Source of the DNA: Curtobacterium sp. L6-1
GTDB taxonomy: Bacteria > Actinomycetota > Actinomycetes > Actinomycetales > Microbacteriaceae
Reading direction: 5' to 3'
Length of the DNA: 64,000 nt
NCBI RefSeq assembly: GCF_018885305.1
Contig: NZ_CP076544.1
Span: forward strand, 3,038,001-3,102,000
Positions 8,304 to 15,877 of this stretch are shown piece after piece; position 1 is the stretch's first letter, and every line of letters starts with the position of its first letter. The notes beneath the pieces were generated by a model. That model was not told the DNA's origin. It worked only from the letters and a program-made list of their open reading frames with translations, and ran no database searches. The position numbers were made by a program, and so were the translations under genes.

Positions 8304-9071
8304 ATGGGCAAGCGGTTCGAGGGCAAGGTCGCGATCGTCACGGGTGCCGGGTCCGGCATCGGCGAGGCCACCGCACGGGCGTTCGTCGCCGAGGGAGCCG
8401 GGGTCGTCCTGGTCGACAGCGTCGAGGAGAAGGTCCGCGACGTCGCCGACTCGCTGCCGACCGAGCAGGCGATCTGGCTGCAGGCGGACGTCGCCGACCC
8501 GGACGCGTGGGAGACCGTCGTCGCCGCGGCCGTCGACCGGTGGGACCGCGTGGACGTCCTGGTCAACAACGCCGGCACGTTCACCTCGGGGGACATCACC
8601 GAGATCACGCCCGAGGAGTGGCGCCGGGTCGTCGAGACGGACCTGTCGAGCGTGTTCTACGGGACGCGTGCCGCCCTGCCGGCGCTCCGTGCCACGAAGG
8701 GCTCCGTCGTCAACACCTCGTCGGTGTCCGGCATGGCGGCCGACTGGCGGATGAGCCCCTACAACGCGGCCAAGGGTGGCGTGACGAACTTCACGAAGGC
8801 CGCCGCACTCGACAACGGTGCGTCCGGCGTCCGGGTGAACGCCGTCGCACCGGGGCTCATCTGGACGGACCTGACGCAGTCGCAGGCGGAGGACGAGGAA
8901 CTCAAGGCGAAGTTCGCGGAGCGGATCGCCCTCGGTCGCGGAGGTCGTGCGGACGAGGTCGCCGCCGCGGTGCTCTTCCTGGCCAGTGACGAGGCGTCGT
9001 TCATCACGGGTGCGGTCCTGCCCGTCGACGGCGGGACCACCGCGAGCAACGGGCAGCCGCCGCAGGCCTGA
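8304..9071 (+). CDS. SDR-family NAD(P)-dependent oxidoreductase
   Basis: Classical short-chain dehydrogenase/reductase of 255 residues. The nucleotide-binding motif is TGAGSGIG (residues 13-20), NNAG follows in the NNAGTF segment, and the catalytic dyad is YNAAK (Y153, K157) with a serine in the TSSVSG strand. The C-terminal PVDGGTTA is standard. An aspartate at the end of beta-2 (VLVDS) suggests NAD rather than NADP preference (inference). The start is ATG 8304, preceded by AGAGGAAC (8291-8298); an upstream in-frame start would add residues with no family match. The substrate is unknown. Confidence 0.9.
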   Translation: MGKRFEGKVAIVTGAGSGIGEATARAFVAEGAGVVLVDSVEEKVRDVADSLPTEQAIWLQADVADPDAWETVVAAAVDRWDRVDVLVNNAGTFTSGDITEITPEEWRRVVETDLSSVFYGTRAALPALRATKGSVVNTSSVSGMAADWRMSPYNAAKGGVTNFTKAAALDNGASGVRVNAVAPGLIWTDLTQSQAEDEELKAKFAERIALGRGGRADEVAAAVLFLASDEASFITGAVLPVDGGTTASNGQPPQA

Positions 9072-9084
9072 CCCGCCGACCAGT

Positions 9085-9126
9085 TCCACAAGAGCCATTG
9101 CACAACATCCCTTGTGGATGTAGCGT
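9085..9126 (+). promoter_or_regulatory. Promoter and operator of the ArsR-MFS operon
   Basis: -35 TTGCAC (9098-9103), 17-bp spacer, -10 TAGCGT (9121-9126), with the GTG start only 6 bases later. An 8-bp perfect inverted repeat, TCCACAAG at 9085-9092 and CTTGTGGA at 9111-9118, surrounds the -35 element and ends just before the -10. An inner CACAA/TTGTG pairing is also present. This is the expected layout for autorepression by the ArsR-type product. Confidence 0.7.
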
Positions 9127-9132
9127 CAGGCC

Positions 9133-9777
9133 GTGGACGAGACACGACCCGGGACCAGCGGTGACGGCGGAGCGGAGCACACCGGTGCCGGCCCCGCCGC
9201 ACCGCGACGCATCGGTCGACTGGACGACCCCGCGCGGATGCGTGCACTCGCACACCCGACCCGGCTGCGGATCCTGGGACTGCTCCGGACGGCAGGTCCG
9301 CACACCGTCGCGATGCTCGGGGACCAGATCGACGAGGCGCCCGGGACGATCAGCTACCACTGCACGCGGCTGGCCCGGGTCGGGATGATCGAACCCGCGC
9401 CCGAAGCCGGCTCCGACCGGCGGGAGCGGTGGTGGCGAGCGTCCCACGAGTCGTCCTCGTGGGACCTCGGCGAGGCGCTCGACGACCCCGAGCGGATGCT
9501 CGCCGCGACCGCGTTGAACCGGACGATCGCCGCCGTCTACGCCGAGCGGTGGGAGACCTTCGTCGAGCGTGCGGCGACGTTCGACCCGGCGTGGGTCTCG
9601 TCCTCGACGAGCACCGACACCGTGCTGCGGCTGACACCGACGGAGCTCGCGTCCCTCGGGGCGGAACTGCAGGACGTCGTCGACCGGTGGCGGGCGGTCA
9701 GCACCGAGCACGGGTCGGGCGACGGCTCCGAGCAGGTGTTCGTGCTCAACCAGGCGTACCGCTGGCCGGGCGCATGA
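9133..9777 (+). CDS. ArsR-family winged-helix regulator
   Basis: The 214-residue protein has an N-terminal HTH of the ArsR/HTH_20 type: RMRALAHPTRLRILGLL is the typical first helices, PGTISYHCTRLARVGMIE covers the recognition helix and turn, and RERWWRAS is the wing. The C-terminal part (about 100 residues) is helical and of unknown role. No cysteine metal site is visible, so the ligand is likely a small molecule. The GTG at 9133 is 6 bases from the -10, so the mRNA should be leaderless. It overlaps the MFS gene by 4 bases (ATGA), pointing to a regulator-pump pair. Confidence 0.88.
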   Translation: MDETRPGTSGDGGAEHTGAGPAAPRRIGRLDDPARMRALAHPTRLRILGLLRTAGPHTVAMLGDQIDEAPGTISYHCTRLARVGMIEPAPEAGSDRRERWWRASHESSSWDLGEALDDPERMLAATALNRTIAAVYAERWETFVERAATFDPAWVSSSTSTDTVLRLTPTELASLGAELQDVVDRWRAVSTEHGSGDGSEQVFVLNQAYRWPGA

Positions 9778-11048
9778 GCGCGGCCGCCCGACTCCGGGCG
9801 TTGCTGGTCGTCCAGGTCCTCTCCCGTGTCGGGAACGTGGTGACGACGGTGGCCGTGCCGTTCCTGGTGCTCGCGCGTGGCGGGTCGGCCACCGACGTCG
9901 GCATCGCCGCGTTCGTCGCGACGGTGCCGATCGTGCTCGGCGGCCCCTTCGGCGGCGTCCTGGTCGAGCGCATCGGCTTCGTCCGCTCGAGCGTGACGTC
10001 GGACGTCGTGAGCGGTGCGACCCTGCTCGCGATCCCGGTGCTCGCCTGGACCGTCGGGCTGCCGACGTGGGTGCTCCTCGCGCTCGTCTTCGCCGGTGGG
10101 CTGTTCGACGCTCCGGGAGAGTCCGCGCGACGGGTGCTGCTGCCGGGGCTCGCGGAGGCGGCGGGCATCCCGATCGAACGCGCCGTCGGGCACTTCGAGG
10201 CGTCCGCACGACTCTCGGTGCTCCTCGGCGCCCCGCTCGGTGGCCTGCTCGTGGCGGCCGTCGGGCCGCTGCCGGCCCTCGCGTGCACGGCGGGCGCGTT
10301 CGGCGTGGCCGCCGTCGTCGCCGGCACGACGCTGCGCGGCGTCGGGGTCACGAGCACGCGGGCCGACGAAGCGGGCACGGCTCCGAGCGGGTACTGGCGG
10401 GACATCGTCGAGGGGTTCCGGTTCTGCGTCCGGGATCCCCTGTTCCGCCTCGTGGTGTCGCTCGTCCTCGTGACGAACCTGCTCGACGCCGCACGCTCGA
10501 CCCTCGTCCCGCTCTACGCAGCGGAGCGCCTCGGCGGTGCGCAGTCGCTCGGCTTCGTGACGGGTGCCTTCGGTGGGGCTGCCTTCCTGGGGTCGGTCTT
10601 GTTCGGCTACGTCGCGCACCGGCTCCCGCGTCGGATCCCCTTCGTCGTCTGCTTCGTCGTCACCGGCGGGCCGTCCCTCGTCGTGCCGGCACTGGGACTC
10701 GGTCTGCCCTGGGTGCTCGCGGCGTCGGTGGTGTCCGGGTTCGCCGCGGGGGCACTCAACCCGATCCTCGGTGCCGTCGAACTCGAGCGGATCCCGGAGC
10801 ACATGCGTGCCCGGGTCTTCGGACTCCTCGGGGCGGGAGCGTGGGCGGGCATCCCCGTCGGTGGTCTGCTCGCCGGCGTCGCCGCGGACGGGGTGGGGAT
10901 CGCGCCGACCTTCGCCGTGGTGGCGGCCTGCTACACCGTGGTCACCCTGGCTCCGCTGGCCGGAGGCTCGTGGCGGCTGATGGAGCGCCGATCCGGCGGC
11001 GCTCCACCCTCCGGTCCGGAGCGGAGCGTCCCCGACGCCGCGGCCTGA
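9774..11048 (+). CDS. MFS transporter, probable efflux pump
   Basis: The 424-residue protein has about 12 membrane helices with major facilitator features: GGPFGGVLVERIG-like loop after helix 2, PLYAAERLGGA in the second half, and the related GYVAHRLPRR loop. It resembles the MFS_3/enterobactin-exporter-like group often encoded with ArsR-type regulators. The start is ATG 9774, overlapping the regulator stop codon. Predicted to export a toxic compound or antibiotic under control of the upstream repressor; the substrate cannot be told. Confidence 0.87.
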   Translation: MSAAARLRALLVVQVLSRVGNVVTTVAVPFLVLARGGSATDVGIAAFVATVPIVLGGPFGGVLVERIGFVRSSVTSDVVSGATLLAIPVLAWTVGLPTWVLLALVFAGGLFDAPGESARRVLLPGLAEAAGIPIERAVGHFEASARLSVLLGAPLGGLLVAAVGPLPALACTAGAFGVAAVVAGTTLRGVGVTSTRADEAGTAPSGYWRDIVEGFRFCVRDPLFRLVVSLVLVTNLLDAARSTLVPLYAAERLGGAQSLGFVTGAFGGAAFLGSVLFGYVAHRLPRRIPFVVCFVVTGGPSLVVPALGLGLPWVLAASVVSGFAAGALNPILGAVELERIPEHMRARVFGLLGAGAWAGIPVGGLLAGVAADGVGIAPTFAVVAACYTVVTLAPLAGGSWRLMERRSGGAPPSGPERSVPDAAA

Positions 11049-11104
11049 GCGCAGCCGAGCAGGGTGGTCGACACGCGCTGCGGGACGAGGCCCGACCGCG
11101 GCGG

Positions 11105-11632
11105 TCAGAGGAGCTTGCGGAGCGTGTTCGTGTTCCGCGTCGTGGTGGTCTGCCGGAACCGGGCTGCTCCGGCACGCTTCGCGACGATCGTCGAGGTGCT
11201 CGACCCCTTCGGGCACGACCAGTAGACGACGCCGTCGCCGCGGGCCACCTGTTCGACGGCCGGGTCGGGCTCGAGACCGTCGAGCAGGTCGTCGAGGGCG
11301 GCGTCGGTCGAGGCGAACACCACGTAGTCGTGCCGGTCCGCCGCCGACGCGAACGGGAACCCGGCCAGCACGGCGGCCAGGGAGTCGTGCGGCACCAACA
11401 CGATCCAGGCGTCGTACCCGAACCGGTCGCGGAGTGCCCGTTCGACCGCGGCACGGAGGGCGTCGTCGTCGGGGTCGCGGTCGTCGTCCGCGGTGAAGAC
11501 GACGTTGCCCGAGGCCAGGACGGTCCGGACGTCGGTGCACCCGAGGCCGCGGAAGAGCTCGGCCAGGTCGGCACTGCGGATGGTGATGCCGTTCACGTTG
11601 ACCCCGCGCAGCAGTGCGATCCACCTCGTCAT
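11105..11632 (-). CDS. DUF1697 domain protein
   Basis: The 175-residue protein matches DUF1697: it opens with the family signature WIALLRGVNVNG, has LASGNVVF in the middle, and ends with TIVAKRAG and RNTNTLRKL. The family is widespread and has no settled function. The ATG at 11632 has TACCGT at 11639-11644 on the same strand, 6 bases upstream, so it is probably leaderless. It is convergent with the MFS gene; the 56-bp gap shows no convincing hairpin. Confidence 0.87.
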   Translation of the reverse strand: MTRWIALLRGVNVNGITIRSADLAELFRGLGCTDVRTVLASGNVVFTADDDRDPDDDALRAAVERALRDRFGYDAWIVLVPHDSLAAVLAGFPFASAADRHDYVVFASTDAALDDLLDGLEPDPAVEQVARGDGVVYWSCPKGSSTSTIVAKRAGAARFRQTTTTRNTNTLRKLL

Positions 11633-11673
11633 GGCGTGACGGTAGCGCGGTGCGGCGGCCGGGTCCACGCCGG

Positions 11674-11937
11674 TCACGTCCAGGTGCGGGCGACGCTCCA
11701 CCCGCCGCCGTCCGGCACGATGTCCAGCACCAGCGTCTCGCCGTCCTCGGCGGTGGCCTGGAAGCGCCACCCGGCCGTCCGCTCCGGGGCGTGGGTGATC
11801 GCGGTGGGCAGGTCGGAGGGCGTGGTGGTCAGCCGTGTCGGGACGTCGCTGACGCGCCAGCGGCGGCCGAGCCAGACGAGCCGGACGGGTGTGCCGCCGG
11901 TCCACCACACCGTCGCAGCGGTGTCGACGATCATCAT
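11674..11937 (-). CDS. DUF6504-like small protein under SOS control
   Basis: The 87-residue protein begins MMIVDTAATVWWTGGTPVRL and continues with a pattern (VWLGRRWRVSDVPTRL) that I recognise as DUF6504, a small family usually found beside imuB and dnaE2 in actinobacteria (from memory, not searched). Here neither mutasome gene is adjacent. A strong ribosome site AAGGAGG precedes two ATG codons; the first (11937) is taken. A perfect LexA box lies directly upstream. Expected to be cytosolic and DNA-damage induced, with a proposed role in translesion synthesis. Confidence 0.75.
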   Translation of the reverse strand: MMIVDTAATVWWTGGTPVRLVWLGRRWRVSDVPTRLTTTPSDLPTAITHAPERTAGWRFQATAEDGETLVLDIVPDGGGWSVARTWT

Positions 11938-11952
11938 CAGGGAGCCTCCTTG

Positions 11953-11998
11953 TTCGAACGTGTGTTCGAATGCTAGGTCGGCCCTCCGACACCTGCAA
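11953..11998 (-). promoter_or_regulatory. LexA (SOS) box over a promoter
   Basis: TTCGAACGTGTGTTCGAA at 11953-11970 is a perfect 18-bp palindrome and fits the actinobacterial/Gram-positive LexA consensus CGAAC-N4-GTTCG. On the minus strand, -35 TTGCAG (11998-11993), a 17-bp spacer and -10 TAGCAT (11975-11970) place the box over the -10 edge and the start of transcription, where bound LexA would block RNA polymerase. Confidence 0.88.
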
Positions 11999-12073
11999 GC
12001 GCCCCGGCGCGGCGCGTTCGTCCTCCGGAGGACACCGAGGACGGGCCGGGGTCCGGTCGTGTAGACGAGCATC

Positions 12074-12529
12074 ATGACGAACGACGACGGCCAGGGTCCC
12101 GACTCCGCTCACCAGGTCCCCGAGGGGGTGTCCGAGGCGACCGTCGAGGCCCTCGGCAGCCTCTCCGCGGCGATCGAGGTCATCGAGCACGCCCGCGGGC
12201 TGCTCTACGGCTTCCACCGGTTGACCGGCACGGCGGACCTCAACATCGGCGAGGCGGTCGAGCAGCTGCGGAAGGCCGGGCACACCGAACTCGCCGAACG
12301 GATCGACACCGAGCTCGTGGGACGGAACGTGATCGCGGGGCGGTGGACGTTCCAGATCATGGAGGACTACGACGACGGCTACTACGCCACCGCGAAGGAA
12401 CTCGAGCGGACGGCCCGCGAGCAGCTCGTCGGTGGCCGGCGCCACCTGTACGAGGCGGGCATGAAGGAGGACCGGCGGACGCCGGCCCGGGCGCACCACG
12501 AGGCCACGCCGGCCGACCTGCCGGACTGA
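12074..12529 (+). CDS. Conserved hypothetical protein, helical
   Basis: Cytosolic protein of 151 residues with no signal peptide or membrane helix. The central part (SAAIEVIEHARGLLYGFHRLTGTADLN, then VEQLRKAGHTELAERIDTELVGRN) is predicted helical, and VIAGRWTFQIMEDYDDGYY is strikingly conserved-looking. I have seen this type of protein in other actinobacteria annotated as hypothetical, with no function. The ATG at 12074 is 6 bases after TAGACG, a weak -10, so leaderless expression is possible. It is divergent from the LexA-controlled gene but the LexA box is over 100 bp away, so SOS control of this gene is uncertain. Confidence 0.75.
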   Translation: MTNDDGQGPDSAHQVPEGVSEATVEALGSLSAAIEVIEHARGLLYGFHRLTGTADLNIGEAVEQLRKAGHTELAERIDTELVGRNVIAGRWTFQIMEDYDDGYYATAKELERTAREQLVGGRRHLYEAGMKEDRRTPARAHHEATPADLPD

Positions 12530-12561
12530 CCCGGGCCTCCCGGCCGACCCCGGGGAGAACG

Positions 12562-12614
12562 GGACGTGGGCGGCTGCCGCAGCGGGACACCACTGCGGGC
12601 AGCCGCCCACGTCC
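12562..12614. terminator. Bidirectional terminator hairpin, 17-bp perfect stem
   Basis: Positions 12562-12578 pair perfectly with 12598-12614, and GCAG/CTGC (12579-12582 with 12593-12596) extends the stem across one bulged base. It lies midway between the convergent hypothetical gene and purine permease gene. Confidence 0.8.
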
Positions 12615-12662
12615 GGTCGTGCGGTCGACACCGTGCCGGGAGGCGCGGGCCGGCCGGCGGGG

Positions 12663-14132
12663 TCAGCCGACGCCGAGCAGCGTCTCCAGCGGACCGCGGG
12701 CGAAGTAGAGCAGGAAGCCCGCGGCGACGACGTAGAGCAGCCACGACACCTGCCGACCCTTGCCGGACAGGGCCTTGATGAGGACCCAGCTGATGAAGCC
12801 GGCGCCGATGCCGTTCGCGATCGAGTACGTCAGCGGCATGACGACGATCGTCAGGAACGCCGGCAGGGCCGACCCGAAGTCCGACCAGTCGATGTCCGCG
12901 ACCTGCGCGACCATGAGCGCGCCGACCACGACGAGCCCTGCGGCGGCGACCTCGAGCGGGACGACCTGCGTCAGCGGCGTGAGGAACATCGACGCCAGGA
13001 AGAGCAGACCGGTCACGACCGAGGCGAACCCGGTGCGGGCGCCCTCGCCGATGCCCGAGGCCGAGTCGATGAACACCGTGTTCGACGACACCGAGGCGCC
13101 ACCGCCGGCGATCGCACCCGCACCCTCGACGACGAGCGCGGCGCGGAGGCGCGGGAACGTGCCGTCCTTCTCGGCGACCCCGGCGGCCTTCGCCAGTCCG
13201 GTCATCGTGCCCATCGCGTCGAAGAAGTTCGTGAAGACCAGCGTGAAGACGAGCATCGACGCTGCGAGCGGCCCGATGCGGGCGAAGGCGCCGAAGTCGA
13301 ACTGGCCGACGAGCGACAGGTCCGGCAGGGCGAAGAGCGCGCTGGGCAGCCCCGGGGCGTTGAGGTTCCAGCCGGTCTTCGAGTCGACCGAGGTCGGCAC
13401 CTGGAACACGGCCTGCAGGACCACCGCGATGACCGTCGTGGCGACGATGCCGATGAGCAGCGCACCCTTGACGCGGCGGGCCATGAGCGTGCCGATGATG
13501 ACCAGGCCGATGAGGAACACGATGGTCGGCAGGGCCCCGACGGAGCCGTCCTCGCCGAGCTGCAGCGGCGGGGACGCGAGCCCTGAGGACCGGACGAACC
13601 CGGAGTCGACGAGGCCGATGAACGCGATGAACAGGCCGATGCCCACGGTGATCGCGGCCTTGAGCTGCGCCGGCACCGCGGTGAAGATCATCGTCCGGAT
13701 GCCGGTCAGCGCGAGCAGCACGATGATGATGCCGTTGATGACGACGAGGCCCATCGCCTCGGCCCAGGTCACCTGCTGCACGACGCTGACGGCCAGGAAC
13801 GAGTTGATCCCGAGCCCCGCGGCGATGCCGAACGGCAGGTTCGCGACGACGCCCATCGCGATCGTCATGAGCCCGGCGACGAGCCCGGTGGCGGCGGCCA
13901 CCTGAGCGTTCTCGAGCCATCCGCCGCTGACGTCCTTGGCGGCCTGGTCGGCACTGAACCCGCCGAGGATGAGCGGGTTGAGGATGACGATGTAGGCCAT
14001 CGTCACGAAGGAGACGAGACCACCACGGATCTCGCGGGGGATCGTCGATCCGCGCTTGCTGATGGAGAAGAAGCGGTCGAGGCCGGATGCGACGCTGTTC
14101 CGGGGCGGGCTGGATGTCTGCGGGGCGCTCAC
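12663..14132 (-). CDS. NCS2-family purine permease, AzgA type
   Basis: The 489-residue protein has about 13-14 membrane segments. The N-terminus (RFFSISKRGSTIPREIRGGL followed by SFVTMAYIVILNP) is characteristic of AzgA-like hypoxanthine/adenine/guanine transporters rather than UraA or XanQ. Further family features are GLGINSFLAVSVV, GLFIAFIGLVDSGFV, and VFTNFFDAMGTMTGLA in helix 8. The likely role is proton-coupled uptake of purine bases. The GTG start at 14132 has TAAACT (14139-14144 on the same strand) 6 bases upstream, so the message is probably leaderless; that leaves no room for a purine riboswitch. Confidence 0.9.
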   Translation of the reverse strand: MSAPQTSSPPRNSVASGLDRFFSISKRGSTIPREIRGGLVSFVTMAYIVILNPLILGGFSADQAAKDVSGGWLENAQVAAATGLVAGLMTIAMGVVANLPFGIAAGLGINSFLAVSVVQQVTWAEAMGLVVINGIIIVLLALTGIRTMIFTAVPAQLKAAITVGIGLFIAFIGLVDSGFVRSSGLASPPLQLGEDGSVGALPTIVFLIGLVIIGTLMARRVKGALLIGIVATTVIAVVLQAVFQVPTSVDSKTGWNLNAPGLPSALFALPDLSLVGQFDFGAFARIGPLAASMLVFTLVFTNFFDAMGTMTGLAKAAGVAEKDGTFPRLRAALVVEGAGAIAGGGASVSSNTVFIDSASGIGEGARTGFASVVTGLLFLASMFLTPLTQVVPLEVAAAGLVVVGALMVAQVADIDWSDFGSALPAFLTIVVMPLTYSIANGIGAGFISWVLIKALSGKGRQVSWLLYVVAAGFLLYFARGPLETLLGVG

Positions 14133-14276
14133 CGGTGGAGTTTAGAGGAAGCGCGCCGCCACCGGCACGCCGGGGCGGCAGGGTAGTCGGCCCGGGAGGC
14201 GCGTTCCTGGTGGTCGGGGTACGGCACCGCGCTCTCCGGTCAGGACCGCACCGCGTGGGCGGTGTTGGATGAGCGG

Positions 14277-14951
14277 GTGACGCAGCGCATGGACCGTGCC
14301 CGCGTCGAGGCCGCCGTGCGTGAGTTGCTGGCGGGCATCGGCGAGGACCCCGACCGACCCGGACTCGAACGCACCCCGCAGCGGGTCGCGGACGCGTACA
14401 CCGAGTTCTTCCACGGACTCGACCTCGACGCGACGCGGATCGCCCGGGAGGGCACCGTGCCCGCCGGCGACGGGGAGCGGGGGGACCTGGTCGTCGTCCG
14501 CGACATCCTCTTCCGGTCGGTGTGCGAGCACCACCTGCTGCCGTTCCTCGGTACCGCGCACCTGGCCTACGCGCCGGGGGAGCGGCTCATCGGTCTCGGG
14601 ACCCTCGCCCGCGTGGTCGAGGCGCTCGCCTCCCGCCCGCAGCTGCAGGAGCGGCTCGGCGAGCAGGTCGTCGCCGCGGTGCAGGACGGCCTCGAAGCGC
14701 GCGGGGTGCTCGTCGTGCTCGACGCCCAGCACCAGTGCGTGACCACCCGCGGCGAGCGACAGACCAGCTCCACCACCGTCACGGTCGCGGCGAGCGGCGT
14801 CCTCGCCGAGGCCGCCGGTCGAGCCGAGGCGATCACCCTCATCGGCGCGGGCGCGAGCACCGGTGCAGTCGCGGGAGCGGACACCACGAGCGCGGCCGGG
14901 GGCTCGGACGCCACGGTCCTCGGCGGTCGCGACCACGGGACGGACGTCTGA
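14277..14951 (+). CDS. folE: GTP cyclohydrolase I with C-terminal tail
   Basis: Converts GTP to dihydroneopterin triphosphate, the first step of folate synthesis. The zinc site is complete: C83 and H86 in SVCEHHLLP and C154 in QHQCVTTRG. Conserved GIGEDPDRPGLERTP and TPQRV motifs are near the N-terminus. A GTG at 14277 lies 6 bases after TTGGAT (14265-14270), so this start fits a leaderless message; GTG 14262 is the alternative. The enzyme usually ends near residue 185-190; here about 35 Ala/Gly/Thr/Ser-rich residues follow. The stop overlaps the next start by one base (TGATG). Confidence 0.92.
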   Translation: MTQRMDRARVEAAVRELLAGIGEDPDRPGLERTPQRVADAYTEFFHGLDLDATRIAREGTVPAGDGERGDLVVVRDILFRSVCEHHLLPFLGTAHLAYAPGERLIGLGTLARVVEALASRPQLQERLGEQVVAAVQDGLEARGVLVVLDAQHQCVTTRGERQTSSTTVTVAASGVLAEAAGRAEAITLIGAGASTGAVAGADTTSAAGGSDATVLGGRDHGTDV

Positions 14952-15877
14952 TGCGGGGCGGGGCCGGGTCGGGCCTCCCCGCCGGTGGACCCGGCTGGGT
15001 CGTCCCGGACCTGCGGCACCCGGTCCGCACCATCGGCCGCCGCACCCTCGACCTCGACCACCGCATCGCGGTGATGGCGATCGTGAACCGCACGCCGGAC
15101 TCGTTCCACGACGTGGGGCGGACGTTCGCCCTGGACCGCGCGGTCGAGGCCGCCGTGACGGCCGCCGAGCAGGGTGCCGACTGGGTCGACATCGGCGGGG
15201 TGAAGTTCGCGCCCGGGCCGGAGCTGTCCGCCGCCGACGAGATCGAGCGCGTCCTCCCCGTCGTCGAGCAGGTCGCCCAGCAGTCCGACGTGACGATCAG
15301 CGTCGACACCTTCCGGCCGGAGGTGGCCGCGGCCGCGATCGCCGCCGGAGCCAGCGTCGTCAACGACACCACCGGGTTGACGGACCCACGGATGGCCGAG
15401 GTCGTAGCGGACTCCGACGCGACCATCGTCATCACCCACTCGCTCGCCGCACCCCGGCAGGAGTACCCGCGGCCGCAGTACGCCGACGTCGCCGGCGAGG
15501 TGGCCGCGTTCCTCCGGCTCCGGGTCGACCGGGCGCTCGCCGCGGGCATCCCGGAGGAGCGGATCGTCGTCGACCCCGGGCACGACCTCAACAAGACGAC
15601 GGTGCACACGCTCGAGCTCACCCGTCGGCTGCCGGAGATCGTGGCCCTCGGGTACCCGGTGCTGGCCGCGGTGTCGAACAAGGACTTCGTGGGCGAGAGC
15701 CTGGGCCGACCCCGTGGCGAACGGCTGTCCGGGACCCTGGCCGCCGCGACGGTGAGCGCGATGCTCGGGGCGCGGATCGTCCGGATGCACGACGTCGCCG
15801 AGGCCGTCGACGCGATGCGCATGGTCGAGGCGGTCCTCGGCTGGCGGGAACCCCTGGAAGCGAGGCACAACACGTGA
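14951..15877 (+). CDS. Dihydropteroate synthase homologue, FolP2 type
   Basis: TIM-barrel pterin-binding protein of 308 residues. It has MAIVNRTPDSF (42-52) and the metal/pterin residues of the N-terminal part, but it carries the motifs of mycobacterial FolP2, not of FolP1: DIGGVKFAPG instead of DVGGES(T/S)RPG, DPGHDLNKTT, and SNKDFVGESLG where canonical enzymes have S-R-K. The C-terminal RMHDV is kept. Mycobacterial FolP2 has not shown dihydropteroate synthase activity (established, as I recall), so the reaction here is uncertain. It is coupled to folE by TGATG and to the next gene by GTGA. The gene could still be the organism's working folP if no FolP1 exists elsewhere. Confidence 0.85.
   Translation: MRGGAGSGLPAGGPGWVVPDLRHPVRTIGRRTLDLDHRIAVMAIVNRTPDSFHDVGRTFALDRAVEAAVTAAEQGADWVDIGGVKFAPGPELSAADEIERVLPVVEQVAQQSDVTISVDTFRPEVAAAAIAAGASVVNDTTGLTDPRMAEVVADSDATIVITHSLAAPRQEYPRPQYADVAGEVAAFLRLRVDRALAAGIPEERIVVDPGHDLNKTTVHTLELTRRLPEIVALGYPVLAAVSNKDFVGESLGRPRGERLSGTLAAATVSAMLGARIVRMHDVAEAVDAMRMVEAVLGWREPLEARHNT

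Noticed and set aside
12074..12100. SOS control of the gene divergent from the LexA box
   Set aside because: The box is more than 100 bp from this start and sits on the promoter of the other gene.
14133..14276. Purine riboswitch upstream of the NCS2 permease
   Set aside because: The -10 lies 6 bases before the start codon, leaving no leader to fold.
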